In this document: positions 43,712 to 51,866 of the stretch, one piece after another
Layout of the letters: each line of letters starts with the position of its first letter
How positions within the stretch are numbered: the stretch's first letter is position 1
Assembly (NCBI GenBank): GCA_030041005.1
Contig: JASHOR010000101.1
Coordinates: 1 to 64,000 of the forward strand
DNA from: Xanthobacteraceae bacterium
Lineage (GTDB): Bacteria > Pseudomonadota > Alphaproteobacteria > Rhizobiales > Xanthobacteraceae
Reading direction: 5' to 3'
Length of the DNA: 64,000 nucleotides
Program-made: the position numbers and the translations under genes
The notes under the pieces: generated by a model
What the model was told of the DNA's origin: nothing
The model's input: the letters and a program-made list of their open reading frames with translations, nothing else
Database searches by the model: none

Positions 43712-43820
43712 GGTTTTGCGACCTTTACGCGCAAACGGATGCTGACCGGAGGCGCTCGGCAAGGCGCCCCCGGTTGTTAGCCCGCGGATTCCAGCGGGTC
43801 AAATGCGCGCAGCGCCGGTC

Positions 43821-43985
43821 CTCGTGCGGCGGTTCGGAAGTCCGCATCATTCCTGCCGCCACCTCGTCGTGCGGAGTTCTGAACCAGAGCCACACGAGAT
43901 CAATAAGTCGCGAGTGTCCTTCGATTCCGAAGTTCGCAAACGAGGGTGCCGCATAACGATGCGAACTTCGCAATCGGGACCCTAG
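43821..43985 (-). repeat. 165-bp double-palindrome intergenic repeat, copy C
   Basis: Same element as copy A but inverted, again 165 bp, from CTCG at 43821 to CTAG at 43982-43985. Hairpin 2 comes first on the plus strand and hairpin 1 second. It lies between the histidine phosphatase and aroC, two genes on the same strand, and its CTAG end supplies the phosphatase stop codon. It differs from copies A and E by scattered substitutions in arms and loops. Confidence 0.9.
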
Positions 43986-44575
43986 GCGTAGCGCGCCAGG
44001 CGACCGCCGGCGAAAACATAGACAAGGCCATGGGCGATCTCGGCGTAGGCCGCTTCCTCCTCGGGCAGGATGCAGAAATTCGCCATGAGCGCGCGGGCAA
44101 CGCCGCCGTGCGCGACCATGACGGTGTCGCGCGTCACGGCTGCGTACCAGGACGCGACGCGCCGGGCGACGTCGCGATAGGATTCGCCGCCCGGCGGCTT
44201 GAATCCCCACTTGTCCTGTTCGCGGAGCGCCAGCGCCTGCGGATCGCGCGCCTGGATTTCCGCCAGCGTCGATCCTTCCCAAGCGCCGTAGGAAATCTCC
44301 TTCAGCCGATCGTCGAGGCAGGAGGCGGCAGGATCGAGACCCAGCGTCGTGCGAACAACCAGCATGGTCTGGCGCGCGCGCTGCAGCGGGCTGGACACGT
44401 AGTCGTAATCTTCGGCCCGGCGCCGTTCACGCGCAAACAAATCCCGGAGCAGGTCGGCGCAAACCTTGGCCTGTTCGCGGCCGCGGGCGTTGAGCGACGT
44501 CTCGTATTGCCCCTGGAGGCGGTGCGTGACGTTGAAATCGGTTTCGCCGTGACGGAGAAAATAAAGGATCGGCAT
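43982..44575 (-). CDS. Histidine phosphatase family protein (phosphoglycerate mutase-like)
   Basis: 197 residues. Motifs of the superfamily: LRHGETDFN with the catalytic His, SSPLQRARQT, KEISYGAWEG with the acid residue, and MVAHGGVARAL with the second His. Such enzymes remove phosphate from small molecules or proteins; substrate unknown. It lies between fabI and aroC as in many Hyphomicrobiales. The C-terminal residues (GGRLARYA) and the stop are set by the CTAG end of the adjacent 165-bp repeat. Confidence 0.88.
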   Translation of the reverse strand: MPILYFLRHGETDFNVTHRLQGQYETSLNARGREQAKVCADLLRDLFARERRRAEDYDYVSSPLQRARQTMLVVRTTLGLDPAASCLDDRLKEISYGAWEGSTLAEIQARDPQALALREQDKWGFKPPGGESYRDVARRVASWYAAVTRDTVMVAHGGVARALMANFCILPEEEAAYAEIAHGLVYVFAGGRLARYA

Positions 44576-44707
44576 TTCGTCGAACGCTTGAAATCAGCGG
44601 TGATAGATCGAAAACGATGGATCGGACATCGGTGCGCGGAAATCGGGTCGGAAACGTCCGGAACGCGGCTATTGATCCGGCTTTCGATCTGCGCCTTCCA
44701 TCCGCTG

Positions 44708-45538
44708 TCAATCGCCGTTGTCTGTCTTGCCCACCACGATATCGGTCGCATCGGGATGCTTCATGCCGACGATGTGGTAGCCCGCATCGACGTGATGCAC
44801 TTCCCCGGTCACCCCGCGCGACATGTCGGAGAGCAGATAGGCGCCCGATTCGCCGACCTCATCGATGGTCACGTTTCGGCGCAGCGGCGCATTGCCCTCG
44901 TTCCATTTGAGGATATAGCGGAAGTCGCCCACCGCCGAGGCGGCGAGAGTCTTGATCGGTCCCGATGATATGGCGTTGACGCGGATGTTCTTGGTGCCGA
45001 GGTCGGCGGCGAGGTAACGCACGCTCGCCTCCAGCGCCGCCTTGGCGACGCCCATGACGTTGTAATGCGGCATCCACTTCTCCGACCCGTAATAGGTCAG
45101 CGTCAGCAGCGAACCGCCCTTGGGCATCATTTTTTCGGCCCGCTGCGCAACCGCAGTGAACGAATAGCAACTGATCAGCATCGTCTTGACGAAATTCTCG
45201 GCCGTGGTGTCGACGTAGCGGCCGTCGAGCTGGTTGCGGTCGGAAAATGCGATGGCGTGGACGAGAAAATCGATGCCGCCCCAGGTGGATTGCAGGTTCG
45301 CGAACACCGCGTCGATGCTTGCCGGAACGGCGACATCGCAATCGCCGACCACGAGCCCGCAGACTTCCTGCGCCAGCGGCTCGACGCGCCGCTTGAGCGC
45401 CTCGCCCTGATAGGTGAAAGCCAGCTCCGCGCCATGGGCGCGGCAGGCCTTGGCAATGCCCCAGCCGAGCGAGCGCTGGTTGGCCACCCCCATGACCAGG
45501 CCGCGCTTGCCGCGCATGAGGCCCGTTGCTTCAGGCAT
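44708..45538 (-). CDS. fabI: Enoyl-[acyl-carrier-protein] reductase (NADH) FabI
   Basis: 276 residues. SDR-like fold with the FabI signatures: GVANQRSLGWGIAKACRAHG at the cofactor loop, FTYQGEALKRRVEPLA, and the catalytic Tyr-x6-Lys at Y159-NVMGVA-K166 with a second Tyr at 149/150. It performs the last reduction of each fatty-acid elongation cycle in the cytoplasm. It is the first gene of the minus-strand cluster leading to ald; 132 bp separate it from the phosphatase gene. Confidence 0.95.
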   Translation of the reverse strand: MPEATGLMRGKRGLVMGVANQRSLGWGIAKACRAHGAELAFTYQGEALKRRVEPLAQEVCGLVVGDCDVAVPASIDAVFANLQSTWGGIDFLVHAIAFSDRNQLDGRYVDTTAENFVKTMLISCYSFTAVAQRAEKMMPKGGSLLTLTYYGSEKWMPHYNVMGVAKAALEASVRYLAADLGTKNIRVNAISSGPIKTLAASAVGDFRYILKWNEGNAPLRRNVTIDEVGESGAYLLSDMSRGVTGEVHHVDAGYHIVGMKHPDATDIVVGKTDNGD

Positions 45539-45696
45539 TACGCTGAACCTTGTTCGACGCTATCGACAACAGGCTCCCCCTGGGTGACTCCTATGGCATA
45601 GGGCCGCCCGGCCCAGCAAGCGCGGACCGCTTTGCATCTGCCGTACATTGCGGAATAGTCGGCGCTTGGCGGTGTTGTTTTGGCTGCGGGCGGCCG
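45539..45696. other. Divergent intergenic region of fabI and the ECF sigma operon
   Basis: Together with the composite repeat this makes a 392-bp gap (45539-45930). The 158 bp nearest fabI hold its promoter by position. I see no strong motif and no gene. Confidence 0.5.
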
Positions 45697-45886
45697 CTAG
45701 TGGTCCGATTCCAACATTCGCATCCCGTTTCGGCACGCCCTCGAGCGAATGTCGGAATCAAAGGACCGCTCGTGTCCCGATTCCGAAGTTCGCATCATTA
45801 TGCGGCTTCTATTATGGCTTTGGTTCAGAAGTCCGCATGACGAGGTTGCGGCAGGAATGATGCGGACTTCGAAACCGCCACACTAG
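45697..45886 (+). repeat. Composite copy D of the double-palindrome repeat (190 bp)
   Basis: CTAG-bounded at both ends. It begins with a diverged relative of hairpin 1 (about 45697-45772), then the left half of an ordinary hairpin 1 (from about 45775), then hairpin 2 through CTAG at 45883-45886. In the diverged stem, CCAACATTCGC pairs with GCGAATGTCGG; compared with CCGAAGTTCGC and GCGAACTTCGG elsewhere, two base pairs have changed on both sides so that pairing is kept. It lies in the divergent region between fabI and the second ECF sigma gene, 44 bp before that gene's start. Confidence 0.85.
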
Positions 45887-45930
45887 CAACGGCGGACCCT
45901 GAAAACCATCGATGCCGCTGGAGCGATCGG

Positions 45931-46419
45931 TTGAGTGAATTTCGCAGGCAGATCGAGCAGGCTATTCCGGCGCTGCGCCGCTATGGGCGCGCACTGACGC
46001 GCAACGCCGAGACGGCCGACGAGATCGTGCAGGACACCCTGGTTCGGGCGTTGCGCTCCGAGCACCTCTTCCGCGGCGGCGACGTGCGCGCCTGGCTCTA
46101 CACGATCCTGATCAACGTCAACCGCAATCGGCTGCGCTCGCTGTCGCGCCGGCCGGTGCTGGCGTCGATCAGCGAGACCGACGCCGTCACCGGCAGCGTG
46201 GAACTCGACGGTCGCGACATTGCGCGCGCGCTCGACGAATTGGCCGAGGAACCGCGCGCGGCTTTGCTCCTGGTCGTGCTCGAGGGCCTCAGCTACCGCG
46301 AGGTCGCCGAAATTCAAGGCGTGCCGATCGGCACGGTGATGTCGCGGCTCGCGCGCGCGCGCACGCAGATCAAGTCCTTTCTCGACGGCGAGCGCCCGCC
46401 GCTGCGCCGTGTGAAATGA
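45931..46419 (+). CDS. ECF RNA polymerase sigma factor (RpoE-like)
   Basis: 162 residues from a TTG start at 45931 with a GGAG site at normal distance; no ATG or GTG fits in this frame near the start. Region 2: AIPALRRYGRALTRNAETADEIVQDTLVRAL, then DVRAWLYTILINVNRNRLR. Region 4: LLLVVLEGLSYREVAEIQGVPIGTVMSRLARAR. Short ECF factor typical of alphaproteobacteria. The anti-sigma gene follows after 15 bp. The 190-bp composite repeat ends 44 bp upstream, so the repeat lies in or next to this operon's promoter. Confidence 0.9.
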   Translation: MSEFRRQIEQAIPALRRYGRALTRNAETADEIVQDTLVRALRSEHLFRGGDVRAWLYTILINVNRNRLRSLSRRPVLASISETDAVTGSVELDGRDIARALDELAEEPRAALLLVVLEGLSYREVAEIQGVPIGTVMSRLARARTQIKSFLDGERPPLRRVK

Positions 46420-46434
46420 TGAAGAGAAACGACG

Positions 46435-47223
46435 ATGAATGATCGAGCGCCGATCGTGTCGGAAGACGAACTCCACGCCTATGTGGACGGCGAACTGCCG
46501 GCAGAGCGCCGTGGGCCCGTCGAGGCTTGGCTGGCTACGCATCCCGACGATGCAGCCCGCGTGAGCGCCTGGCGCAGCCAGGCCGATCTCATTCGCGCAC
46601 GCTACGGTGCAATCGCCCAGGAGCCGCCGCCAAGGGACCTCGACGTCAGCCGGCTGCTGCGGCGAAGGTGGATCGGCCGTGCGGCGGTCGCCGCCGCCGC
46701 CGCCGCCATCGTCTTCTTTGCCGGCGGCTTCGCCGGCTGGATTGCACGCGGCGCGGAAGTTTCCCCGCGCTCCGATTTGCGGCGATTCACCACGGACGCG
46801 CTCGACGCCTACCGGCTCTACGTCGTCGAGGTCCGCCATCCGGTCGAAGTCCCGGGCGACCAACGTCCGCATCTGGTGCAATGGCTGTCGAAGCGGGTCG
46901 GTTCGCCGGTGCGCGCGCCGGAATTGGACAAGTTGGGCCTCAAGCTTGTCGGCGGCCGGCTCTTGCCCGGCCCGACCGGCGCAACGGCGTTCTTCATGTA
47001 TGAGGCGCCTTCGGGCGAACGTTTCACGCTTTATTGCGGACACACTCATGATCCGGCGAGCGCGCTGCGCTACATCGCCAGCGATCGCAATGCGGCCTAT
47101 TACTGGGTCGATGGCAATCTGTTCTACGTGCTCAGCGGTCCGGCCGAACGCGAACGCCTGCATGCCATCGCGCAGGCCGCTTATGAGCAGATCGACGCCC
47201 ATACGCCGCCGCAGGGCGGCTGA
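46435..47223 (+). CDS. Transmembrane anti-sigma factor
   Basis: 262 residues. The N-terminal cytoplasmic domain has the anti-sigma pattern ELHAYVDGELPAERRGPVEAWL and THPDDAARVSAWRSQADLI; no zinc-ligand HxxxCxxC is visible. One transmembrane helix follows at about residues 81-104 (Ala-rich, IVFFAGGFAGWIARG), then a periplasmic domain with DLRRFTTDALDAYRLYVVE and RHPVEVPG, seen in alphaproteobacterial anti-sigma factors paired with RpoE-like sigma factors. It should sequester the sigma factor encoded 15 bp upstream. Confidence 0.85.
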   Translation: MNDRAPIVSEDELHAYVDGELPAERRGPVEAWLATHPDDAARVSAWRSQADLIRARYGAIAQEPPPRDLDVSRLLRRRWIGRAAVAAAAAAIVFFAGGFAGWIARGAEVSPRSDLRRFTTDALDAYRLYVVEVRHPVEVPGDQRPHLVQWLSKRVGSPVRAPELDKLGLKLVGGRLLPGPTGATAFFMYEAPSGERFTLYCGHTHDPASALRYIASDRNAAYYWVDGNLFYVLSGPAERERLHAIAQAAYEQIDAHTPPQGG

Positions 47224-47291
47224 GGCGAGGCGTGCGGCGCGGTCTGTTTTGGGTTAGCATGCGCGATCACCTCGAAGTCAAGAGGCCGACG

Positions 47292-48179
47292 ATGAGCATG
47301 ATGTCCGCGATCGATGCCACGACCGCTGCGGCGCACGCCTTGCGCTTTCGTCCACTGAGCAAACATATCGGTTGCGCGGTGGAGGGCATCGACCTGCGCG
47401 ACGAGGTTCCGCCGGCAGCCGCCAAGGCGATCTACCGCGCCTGGCTCGATCATGCGGTCTTGCTGTTCCGCGATCAGGATTTGACGCAGGAGGACCTGAT
47501 CCGCGTCACCGGCATTTTCGGCGAATTCGCGCCGCTCGGCCGGCCGAAGCACACGCTGCCGAGCGGATTTTCCAAGCTCCTGCCCAACATCATGCTGATC
47601 TCGAACATCCGCGAGAACGGCCAGACCATCGGCGCATTGCCTGACGGCGAGATGATGTTTCATCACGATACCATTCATCGCGACGAGCCGCATAAGGCGA
47701 CGCTGCTCTATTCCGTGGAGATTCCGACCCATGGCGGCGACACGCTGTTCGCCAGCGGCACCGCCGCCTACGACGCGCTCGAGCCGGCGATGAAACGAAA
47801 GCTCGACGGCCGAAGAGCGGTCAATTTTTACGTGTACAATTCAGTCAAGCGCGACGACAAGCAGGCGGTGGACGCCACCAGCCAGGCCGTGCATCCGGCG
47901 GTGCGCACGCACGAGGAAACCGGCCGCAAGGCGCTCTATGTCAACCGGCTGATGTCGGTTCGCATCGAAGGCATGGAAGAAGCCGAGAGCGAAGCGCTTC
48001 TGAATGCTTTGTTCGATCATTCGGAAAGAGCGGAATTCGTCTATACGCACGTCTGGCGCAAGGGCGATCTGATTGTCTGGGACAATCGCTGTTCGAGCCA
48101 CGCGCGCACCGATTTTCCCTCCGATCAGCGGCGGCTGTTGTTGCGCACGACGGTCAAGGGCACCTGCCGGCCGTACTGA
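47292..48179 (+). CDS. TauD/TfdA-family Fe(II)/2-oxoglutarate dioxygenase
   Basis: 295 residues from the ATG at 47292 (an in-frame ATG at 47259 and the frame start at 47232 are alternatives). Iron ligands are visible as H-x-D in FHHDTIHRDEPHK and the distal His in CSSHARTD, with the 2-oxoglutarate Arg in LLLRTTVKG. Family members oxidise small acids such as taurine, sulfonates or aryloxyacids. The substrate is not predictable. It lies 69 bp downstream of the anti-sigma gene in the same direction and might belong to the sigma factor's regulon. Confidence 0.85.
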   Translation: MSMMSAIDATTAAAHALRFRPLSKHIGCAVEGIDLRDEVPPAAAKAIYRAWLDHAVLLFRDQDLTQEDLIRVTGIFGEFAPLGRPKHTLPSGFSKLLPNIMLISNIRENGQTIGALPDGEMMFHHDTIHRDEPHKATLLYSVEIPTHGGDTLFASGTAAYDALEPAMKRKLDGRRAVNFYVYNSVKRDDKQAVDATSQAVHPAVRTHEETGRKALYVNRLMSVRIEGMEEAESEALLNALFDHSERAEFVYTHVWRKGDLIVWDNRCSSHARTDFPSDQRRLLLRTTVKGTCRPY

Positions 48180-48220
48180 TTTGCGTGTGGCGCGTCTCCC
48201 GCAAGCGGCAGAGGGGAATC

Positions 48221-49222
48221 TCACATATCCTTGCGCGGATCGTAAGGTTCGTCCGACCGCCACTTTTTCATCAGCGCATCGAAATCGGCGTCGGTCTTCT
48301 CGGGCAGCAGGATGCGGATGGTGGCGAGCAGGTCGCCCTTGCCGGACTTCGCCGGAAAGCCCTTGCCGCGCAGCCGGAACGTGCGTCCCCCGTTCGTTCG
48401 AGCGGGCACGGTCAGCTCGACATGGCCGTCGAGGGTGGGCACGCGCACCTTGGCGCCCAGGGCCGCCTCGTAGAGCGTGATCGGCAGGTCGAGCTTCAAG
48501 TCGGCGCCGTCCAGCGTGAACAGAGGATGCGGCGCGACCGACACGGTGATCAGAACATCGCCGGTGCCGCCCTGGCTGGGCATGCCTTGGCCGCGCACGC
48601 GGACCTGCTGGCCGGTCGCTATGCCCGGCGGGATTTTCACGTCGATGTCCTTGCCGGTCGGCAGCCGCAGGCGCCTGGTGACGCCCTTTGCCGCCTCGGG
48701 CAGCGTGATGGTGGCTTCGGCATGCACGTCGGCGCCGGAAGCAAAATCCTCACCTTCGAAGCGGGTACGGCCGCCGCGCCTGCCGGCCGCGCCGCCGAAG
48801 GCCTCGCGCAAGATGTCCTCGAACCCGGTGAACCCGCCGCCGCCGGCGCCGCCCGCGCCGCCGCGTCCGCGCCGGGTCGTGCGGGTAAAGCCCTCCGGCC
48901 CATAGCTGAAGGTCTCGAAATTGCCGTCGCCGCCGGCAAACCCGCCGCCCGGTTGCGCGCCGGCGCCGGCGCCGAACCCTTCGAAGCCGTGAAATCGCGG
49001 CTTGCCTTCGGCGTCGATCTCGCCGTTGTCGAAGGCCTTCCGCTTGGCTTCGTCGCCGAGAATCTCGTGGGCGGCGTTCAGCTCGGCAAAGCGCCCGGCC
49101 GCTTTGGGATCGTTCTTGTTGGCATCGGGATGCAGCTTCTTGGCAAGGCGCCGATAAGCGCTCTTGATTTCGCCTGCACCCGCCTTGCGATCGACGCCCA
49201 AGACCTCATAGGGATCGCGCAT
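48221..49222 (-). CDS. DnaJ-type co-chaperone (CbpA-like, no zinc finger)
   Basis: 333 residues. J domain at residues 1-65 with HPD at 31-33 (AKKLHPDANKND), then a Gly/Phe- and Gly/Arg-rich linker (about 75-150) and two C-terminal substrate-binding beta domains (GRRGGRTRFEGEDF onwards, GQQVRVRGQGMPS, PHPLFTLDGADLKLDLPI). No CxxCxGxG repeats, so it is a type II DnaJ. It stimulates DnaK ATPase and presents clients. Its convergent neighbour is the TauD-like gene. Confidence 0.9.
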   Translation of the reverse strand: MRDPYEVLGVDRKAGAGEIKSAYRRLAKKLHPDANKNDPKAAGRFAELNAAHEILGDEAKRKAFDNGEIDAEGKPRFHGFEGFGAGAGAQPGGGFAGGDGNFETFSYGPEGFTRTTRRGRGGAGGAGGGGFTGFEDILREAFGGAAGRRGGRTRFEGEDFASGADVHAEATITLPEAAKGVTRRLRLPTGKDIDVKIPPGIATGQQVRVRGQGMPSQGGTGDVLITVSVAPHPLFTLDGADLKLDLPITLYEAALGAKVRVPTLDGHVELTVPARTNGGRTFRLRGKGFPAKSGKGDLLATIRILLPEKTDADFDALMKKWRSDEPYDPRKDM

Positions 49223-49363
49223 TTCCCCGCGGACTCCGAGTTCCTTTGCACATCGGGCCGGCCCCGCCCGCCCATTTCAGTCAAACTCGTCTCAAATGTG
49301 GGCGTAAAGACGCCTGATCGCAATCGGCTTGGCGATTGCGAGCATTTCCACAAGCCTAAAGGG

Positions 49364-49802
49364 CTAACCCGACTTGAGCGGCTTCAGGCTTTTGACTTGC
49401 CATTCGCCCTGCGCGGTCCGGCAGGCCGAGCCCTGCAGCCACGCCTGCGAACCCCCGTGCGCATAGCTCGCCAGAAAATCGCGGCACGGCAAGCCGCCCT
49501 CGCTGTACGAGGCGGCAAGCGGGGTGATATTGCCGCCGCCGCCGGTTTGCGGGTTTTGCCAGGGCACGCTGTTACCCTTGGGGCCGTGCGCCAGAACGTC
49601 AACGGCGGCGGCGCGCGCATAGGCGAGGTCGGCTTCGGAGAGTGCGACGCCGGCGGCCTGATCGGAATGCTGGCCTTGCGGGCCCAGCGAACCGGTCACG
49701 TCCGCGTCGGCATTTGGCTTGGAGAACATCGTGTCGAGCTGATAGGAGCAGCCGGCGCAGGTCAGCGCCCCAAAGAGGACGGCCGCGACCGCCAGCCCGC
49801 AT
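49364..49802 (-). CDS. Putative lipoprotein (RT0821/Lpp0805 family) with uncertain start
   Basis: The clear part encodes LAVAAVLFGALTCAGCSYQL, a lipoprotein signal with lipobox Cys, then a mature sequence of about 125 residues with VALSEADLAYARAAAVDVL, GGNITPLAASYSEGGLPCRDFLASY and QGSACRTAQGEWQV, as in small outer-membrane-associated proteins of this family. In this frame the only start is a TTG at 49930, inside the divergent pdxH gene. The ATG at 49802-49800 begins MRAGG in another frame; removing one G from its ATGCGGG run would give MRLAVAAVLFG, the expected signal. So the start region may carry a 1-bp insertion. Confidence 0.6.
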
Positions 49803-49900
49803 CGCCGCTGACATGGGCGTGGCGCTGCGGCTCTACTATATAGTGGCCGGCAACGAGCCCGCCGGCCGACCCACAGATCCACCTGGATACTCCGAAGCAG

Positions 49901-50542
49901 ATGTCCGACGCAGCGCCCATTGAGCACCAAGGCTGGTTAACGGGCGGTGACTTCACCGCGGCCGACGAGCCGTTTCGGCTGTTTGCAACCTGGTTCGCCG
50001 AGGCCAAGCGCGCCGAGCCTGTCAATCCCGACGCGATGGCGGTAGCCACCGTCGACGCCTCCGGTATGCCCAATGTCCGAATGGTGCTGCTCAAGGGCTT
50101 CGACGAGGGTGGTTTCGTGTTCTACACCAACCTCGGCAGCGTCAAGGCCGACGAGCTTGGCGGATCGGCGAAGGCGGCGCTGACGTTCTATTGGAAGTCG
50201 CTGCAGCGCCAGGTGCGCGCCCGTGGCATTGTCGAGCCGGTGTCGGCCGAGGAAGCCGACGCCTATTTCGCCACACGCTCCCGCATGGCGCAGATCGGAG
50301 CCTGGGCGTCAAAGCAGTCGCAAGCCCTGGAAAGCCGCATGGCGTTCGAGAAGGCGATCGCCCGCTATGCCGCGAAGTTCGCCATCGGCACGGTGCCGCG
50401 CCCACCCTTTTGGTCGGGTTACCGCGTGGTCCCGGCCGAGATCGAGTTCTGGCAGGAACGGCTTTACCGATTGCACGACCGCATCGTTTTCAGGCGCGAC
50501 GGCACCGCTGCGCCGTGGAGCAAGACGCGGCTCTATCCGTGA
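49901..50542 (+). CDS. pdxH: Pyridoxamine 5'-phosphate oxidase
   Basis: 213 residues. Family motifs: [25 protein letters not shown] near the N-terminus, [30 protein letters not shown] (FMN site), and the C-terminal [24 protein letters not shown] with RRDGTAAPW. It oxidises pyridoxamine or pyridoxine phosphate to pyridoxal phosphate with FMN and oxygen. The start is supported by the family N-terminus. It is divergent from the lipoprotein gene, whose nominal TTG start overlaps it by 30 bp. Confidence 0.94.
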   Translation: MSDAAPIEHQGWLTGGDFTAADEPFRLFATWFAEAKRAEPVNPDAMAVATVDASGMPNVRMVLLKGFDEGGFVFYTNLGSVKADELGGSAKAALTFYWKSLQRQVRARGIVEPVSAEEADAYFATRSRMAQIGAWASKQSQALESRMAFEKAIARYAAKFAIGTVPRPPFWSGYRVVPAEIEFWQERLYRLHDRIVFRRDGTAAPWSKTRLYP

Positions 50543-50572
50543 GGGTCGATTCCATGCGCGCCTCCCTTCCTT

Positions 50573-50727
50573 TCGTCATTGCCGGGCTTGACCCGGCAAT
50601 CCATACTGTGCCTGCGCCTGCATGGCATTCGCGCGCTCTCGCTTGCGGCAGATCAGCATGGACGCGCGGGTCATAGGCGAGCGAAGCGACGCCGTTCTTC
50701 GAACGACTATGCCCGCGCATGACGAGT
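50573..50727 (+). repeat. Dispersed Hyphomicrobiales-type intergenic repeat (VIAGLDPAIH type)
   Basis: Plus-strand reading encodes FVIAGLDPAIH, a phrase that recurs in spurious ORFs of many alphaproteobacterial genomes. The DNA contains a short palindrome GCCGGGCTTGACCCGGC at 50581-50597, and outer parts CGTCATTG and CATGACG that face each other across the element. It lies downstream of pdxH and could act as a terminator. Only one copy was seen in this window, so the call rests on recall of the pattern. Confidence 0.5.
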
Positions 50728-50750
50728 GAAAAGGGCGTCAGGTAAATCAC

Positions 50751-51494
50751 ATGCCTCCGACCAACCAGCCGCATCGGACGTTGCTTCTCACCGGGGCGAG
50801 CCGCGGCATCGGCCACGCGACCGTCAAGCGCTTTTCCGCAGCCGGGTGGCGCGTCATCACCTGTTCGCGGCATCCGTTTCCGGAAAATTGCCCGTGGGAG
50901 GCCGGCCCGGAGGATCACATTCAAGTGGACTTGGCGGATCCCGAAAATACCGAGCAGGCCATTGCGGAAACCAAACGCCGATTGCACGGCGAACTGCACG
51001 CGCTGGTCAACAATGCGGCGATCTCGCCAAAGGCCGACGGCGGAAGGCGGCTAAGCTCGATCGAGACTTCGCGCGACGATTGGCACCATGTGTTTCAGGT
51101 GAACTTCTTCGCTCCGATCATGCTGGCGCGCGGCCTGCTCGACGAGCTGAAAGCCGCCAAAGGCTCCGTCGTCAACGTGACATCGATCGCCGGTTCCCGG
51201 GTGCATCCGTTCGCCGGCGCGGCTTACGCCACGTCCAAGGCGGCGCTCGCCGCGCTCACGCGCGAGATGGCGGCGGATTTCGGCCCGTTGGGCATTCGCG
51301 TCAATGCCATCGCCCCCGGCGAGATCGCCACCGCGATGCTGTCGCCCGGTACGGAGAAGATCGTCGAGCATATCCCGATGCGCCGGCTCGGCACGCCCGA
51401 CGAGGTGGCGAAGATCATCTACGTGCTGTGCACCGATACGTCTTCCTACGTCAACGGCGCGGAGATTCACATCAACGGCGGTCAGCACGTGTGA
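50751..51494 (+). CDS. Short-chain dehydrogenase/reductase
   Basis: 247 residues. Rossmann start LLLTGASRGIGHATVKRFSA with the TGxxxGIG motif, NNAAISPKAD, the Ser in VTSIAGSRV, and the catalytic Tyr-x3-Lys in YATSKAALAALTREMAADFG. A C-terminal PMRRLGTPDEVAKIIYVL and INGGQHV are typical. It is an NAD(P)-dependent reductase of unknown substrate. The first ATG fits the family start. It lies downstream of the pdxH repeat region and may be transcribed independently. Confidence 0.88.
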   Translation: MPPTNQPHRTLLLTGASRGIGHATVKRFSAAGWRVITCSRHPFPENCPWEAGPEDHIQVDLADPENTEQAIAETKRRLHGELHALVNNAAISPKADGGRRLSSIETSRDDWHHVFQVNFFAPIMLARGLLDELKAAKGSVVNVTSIAGSRVHPFAGAAYATSKAALAALTREMAADFGPLGIRVNAIAPGEIATAMLSPGTEKIVEHIPMRRLGTPDEVAKIIYVLCTDTSSYVNGAEIHINGGQHV

Positions 51495-51866
51495 TGATGC
51501 TCTCACCGGGTCTTGAAGCGGCGGCGCCGCGCGCGCCCATCCTCACAAGGGCGGAACGCCGTGATTTCTTGAGAGGGTCTGCTCCTCGCGGTACCAAGGC
51601 AAAAGGAACCGCCGCAAGCGCATGAAGATGCTGTCGAACAACAGTCCCGGCAGGCTCGCGCTGGTCTCGCGCGCCGCGCTCGATCGCGAGGGCAGAATCC
51701 TTTACGTGGGGCATGGCATCTACCGCGGCGATGCCATCGTGATGGAGATCGAGTTGCGCTGATCGGCAGTCGCCTTTGCCGCGAGGCCCCGATGCGCATC
51801 GCGAAAAAGGAATTTGTCCGACTGCCGCGACGTCGACATCACGGCCGTTCCAGCGGTCGCGCGGCG
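51495..51866. other. Intergenic region after the SDR gene
   Basis: 372 bp between the SDR stop and the end of the convergent FAD monooxygenase gene. It holds one 46-codon frame (51622-51762) described separately. Other frames are short or antisense. No terminator hairpin with a T run was recognised. Confidence 0.5.
51622..51762 (+). CDS. Hypothetical 46-residue protein or gene remnant
   Basis: ATG at 51622, stop TGA at 51760-51762. The protein is MKMLSNNSPGRLALVSRAA followed by DREGRILYVGHGIYRGDAIVME and IELR. The DREGR and VGHGIYRGD part looks like a beta-strand pair of a small alpha/beta or hotdog domain, so this may be the end of a larger lost gene. The preceding ribosome-binding site is weak. 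The opposite strand carries a 132-codon frame that I judge a shadow. Low confidence. Confidence 0.3.
   Translation: MKMLSNNSPGRLALVSRAALDREGRILYVGHGIYRGDAIVMEIELR

Noticed and set aside
43946-44968. 340-codon plus-strand frame across the phosphatase gene and end of fabI
   Set aside because: Antisense of two clear genes and of the repeat end; no domain.
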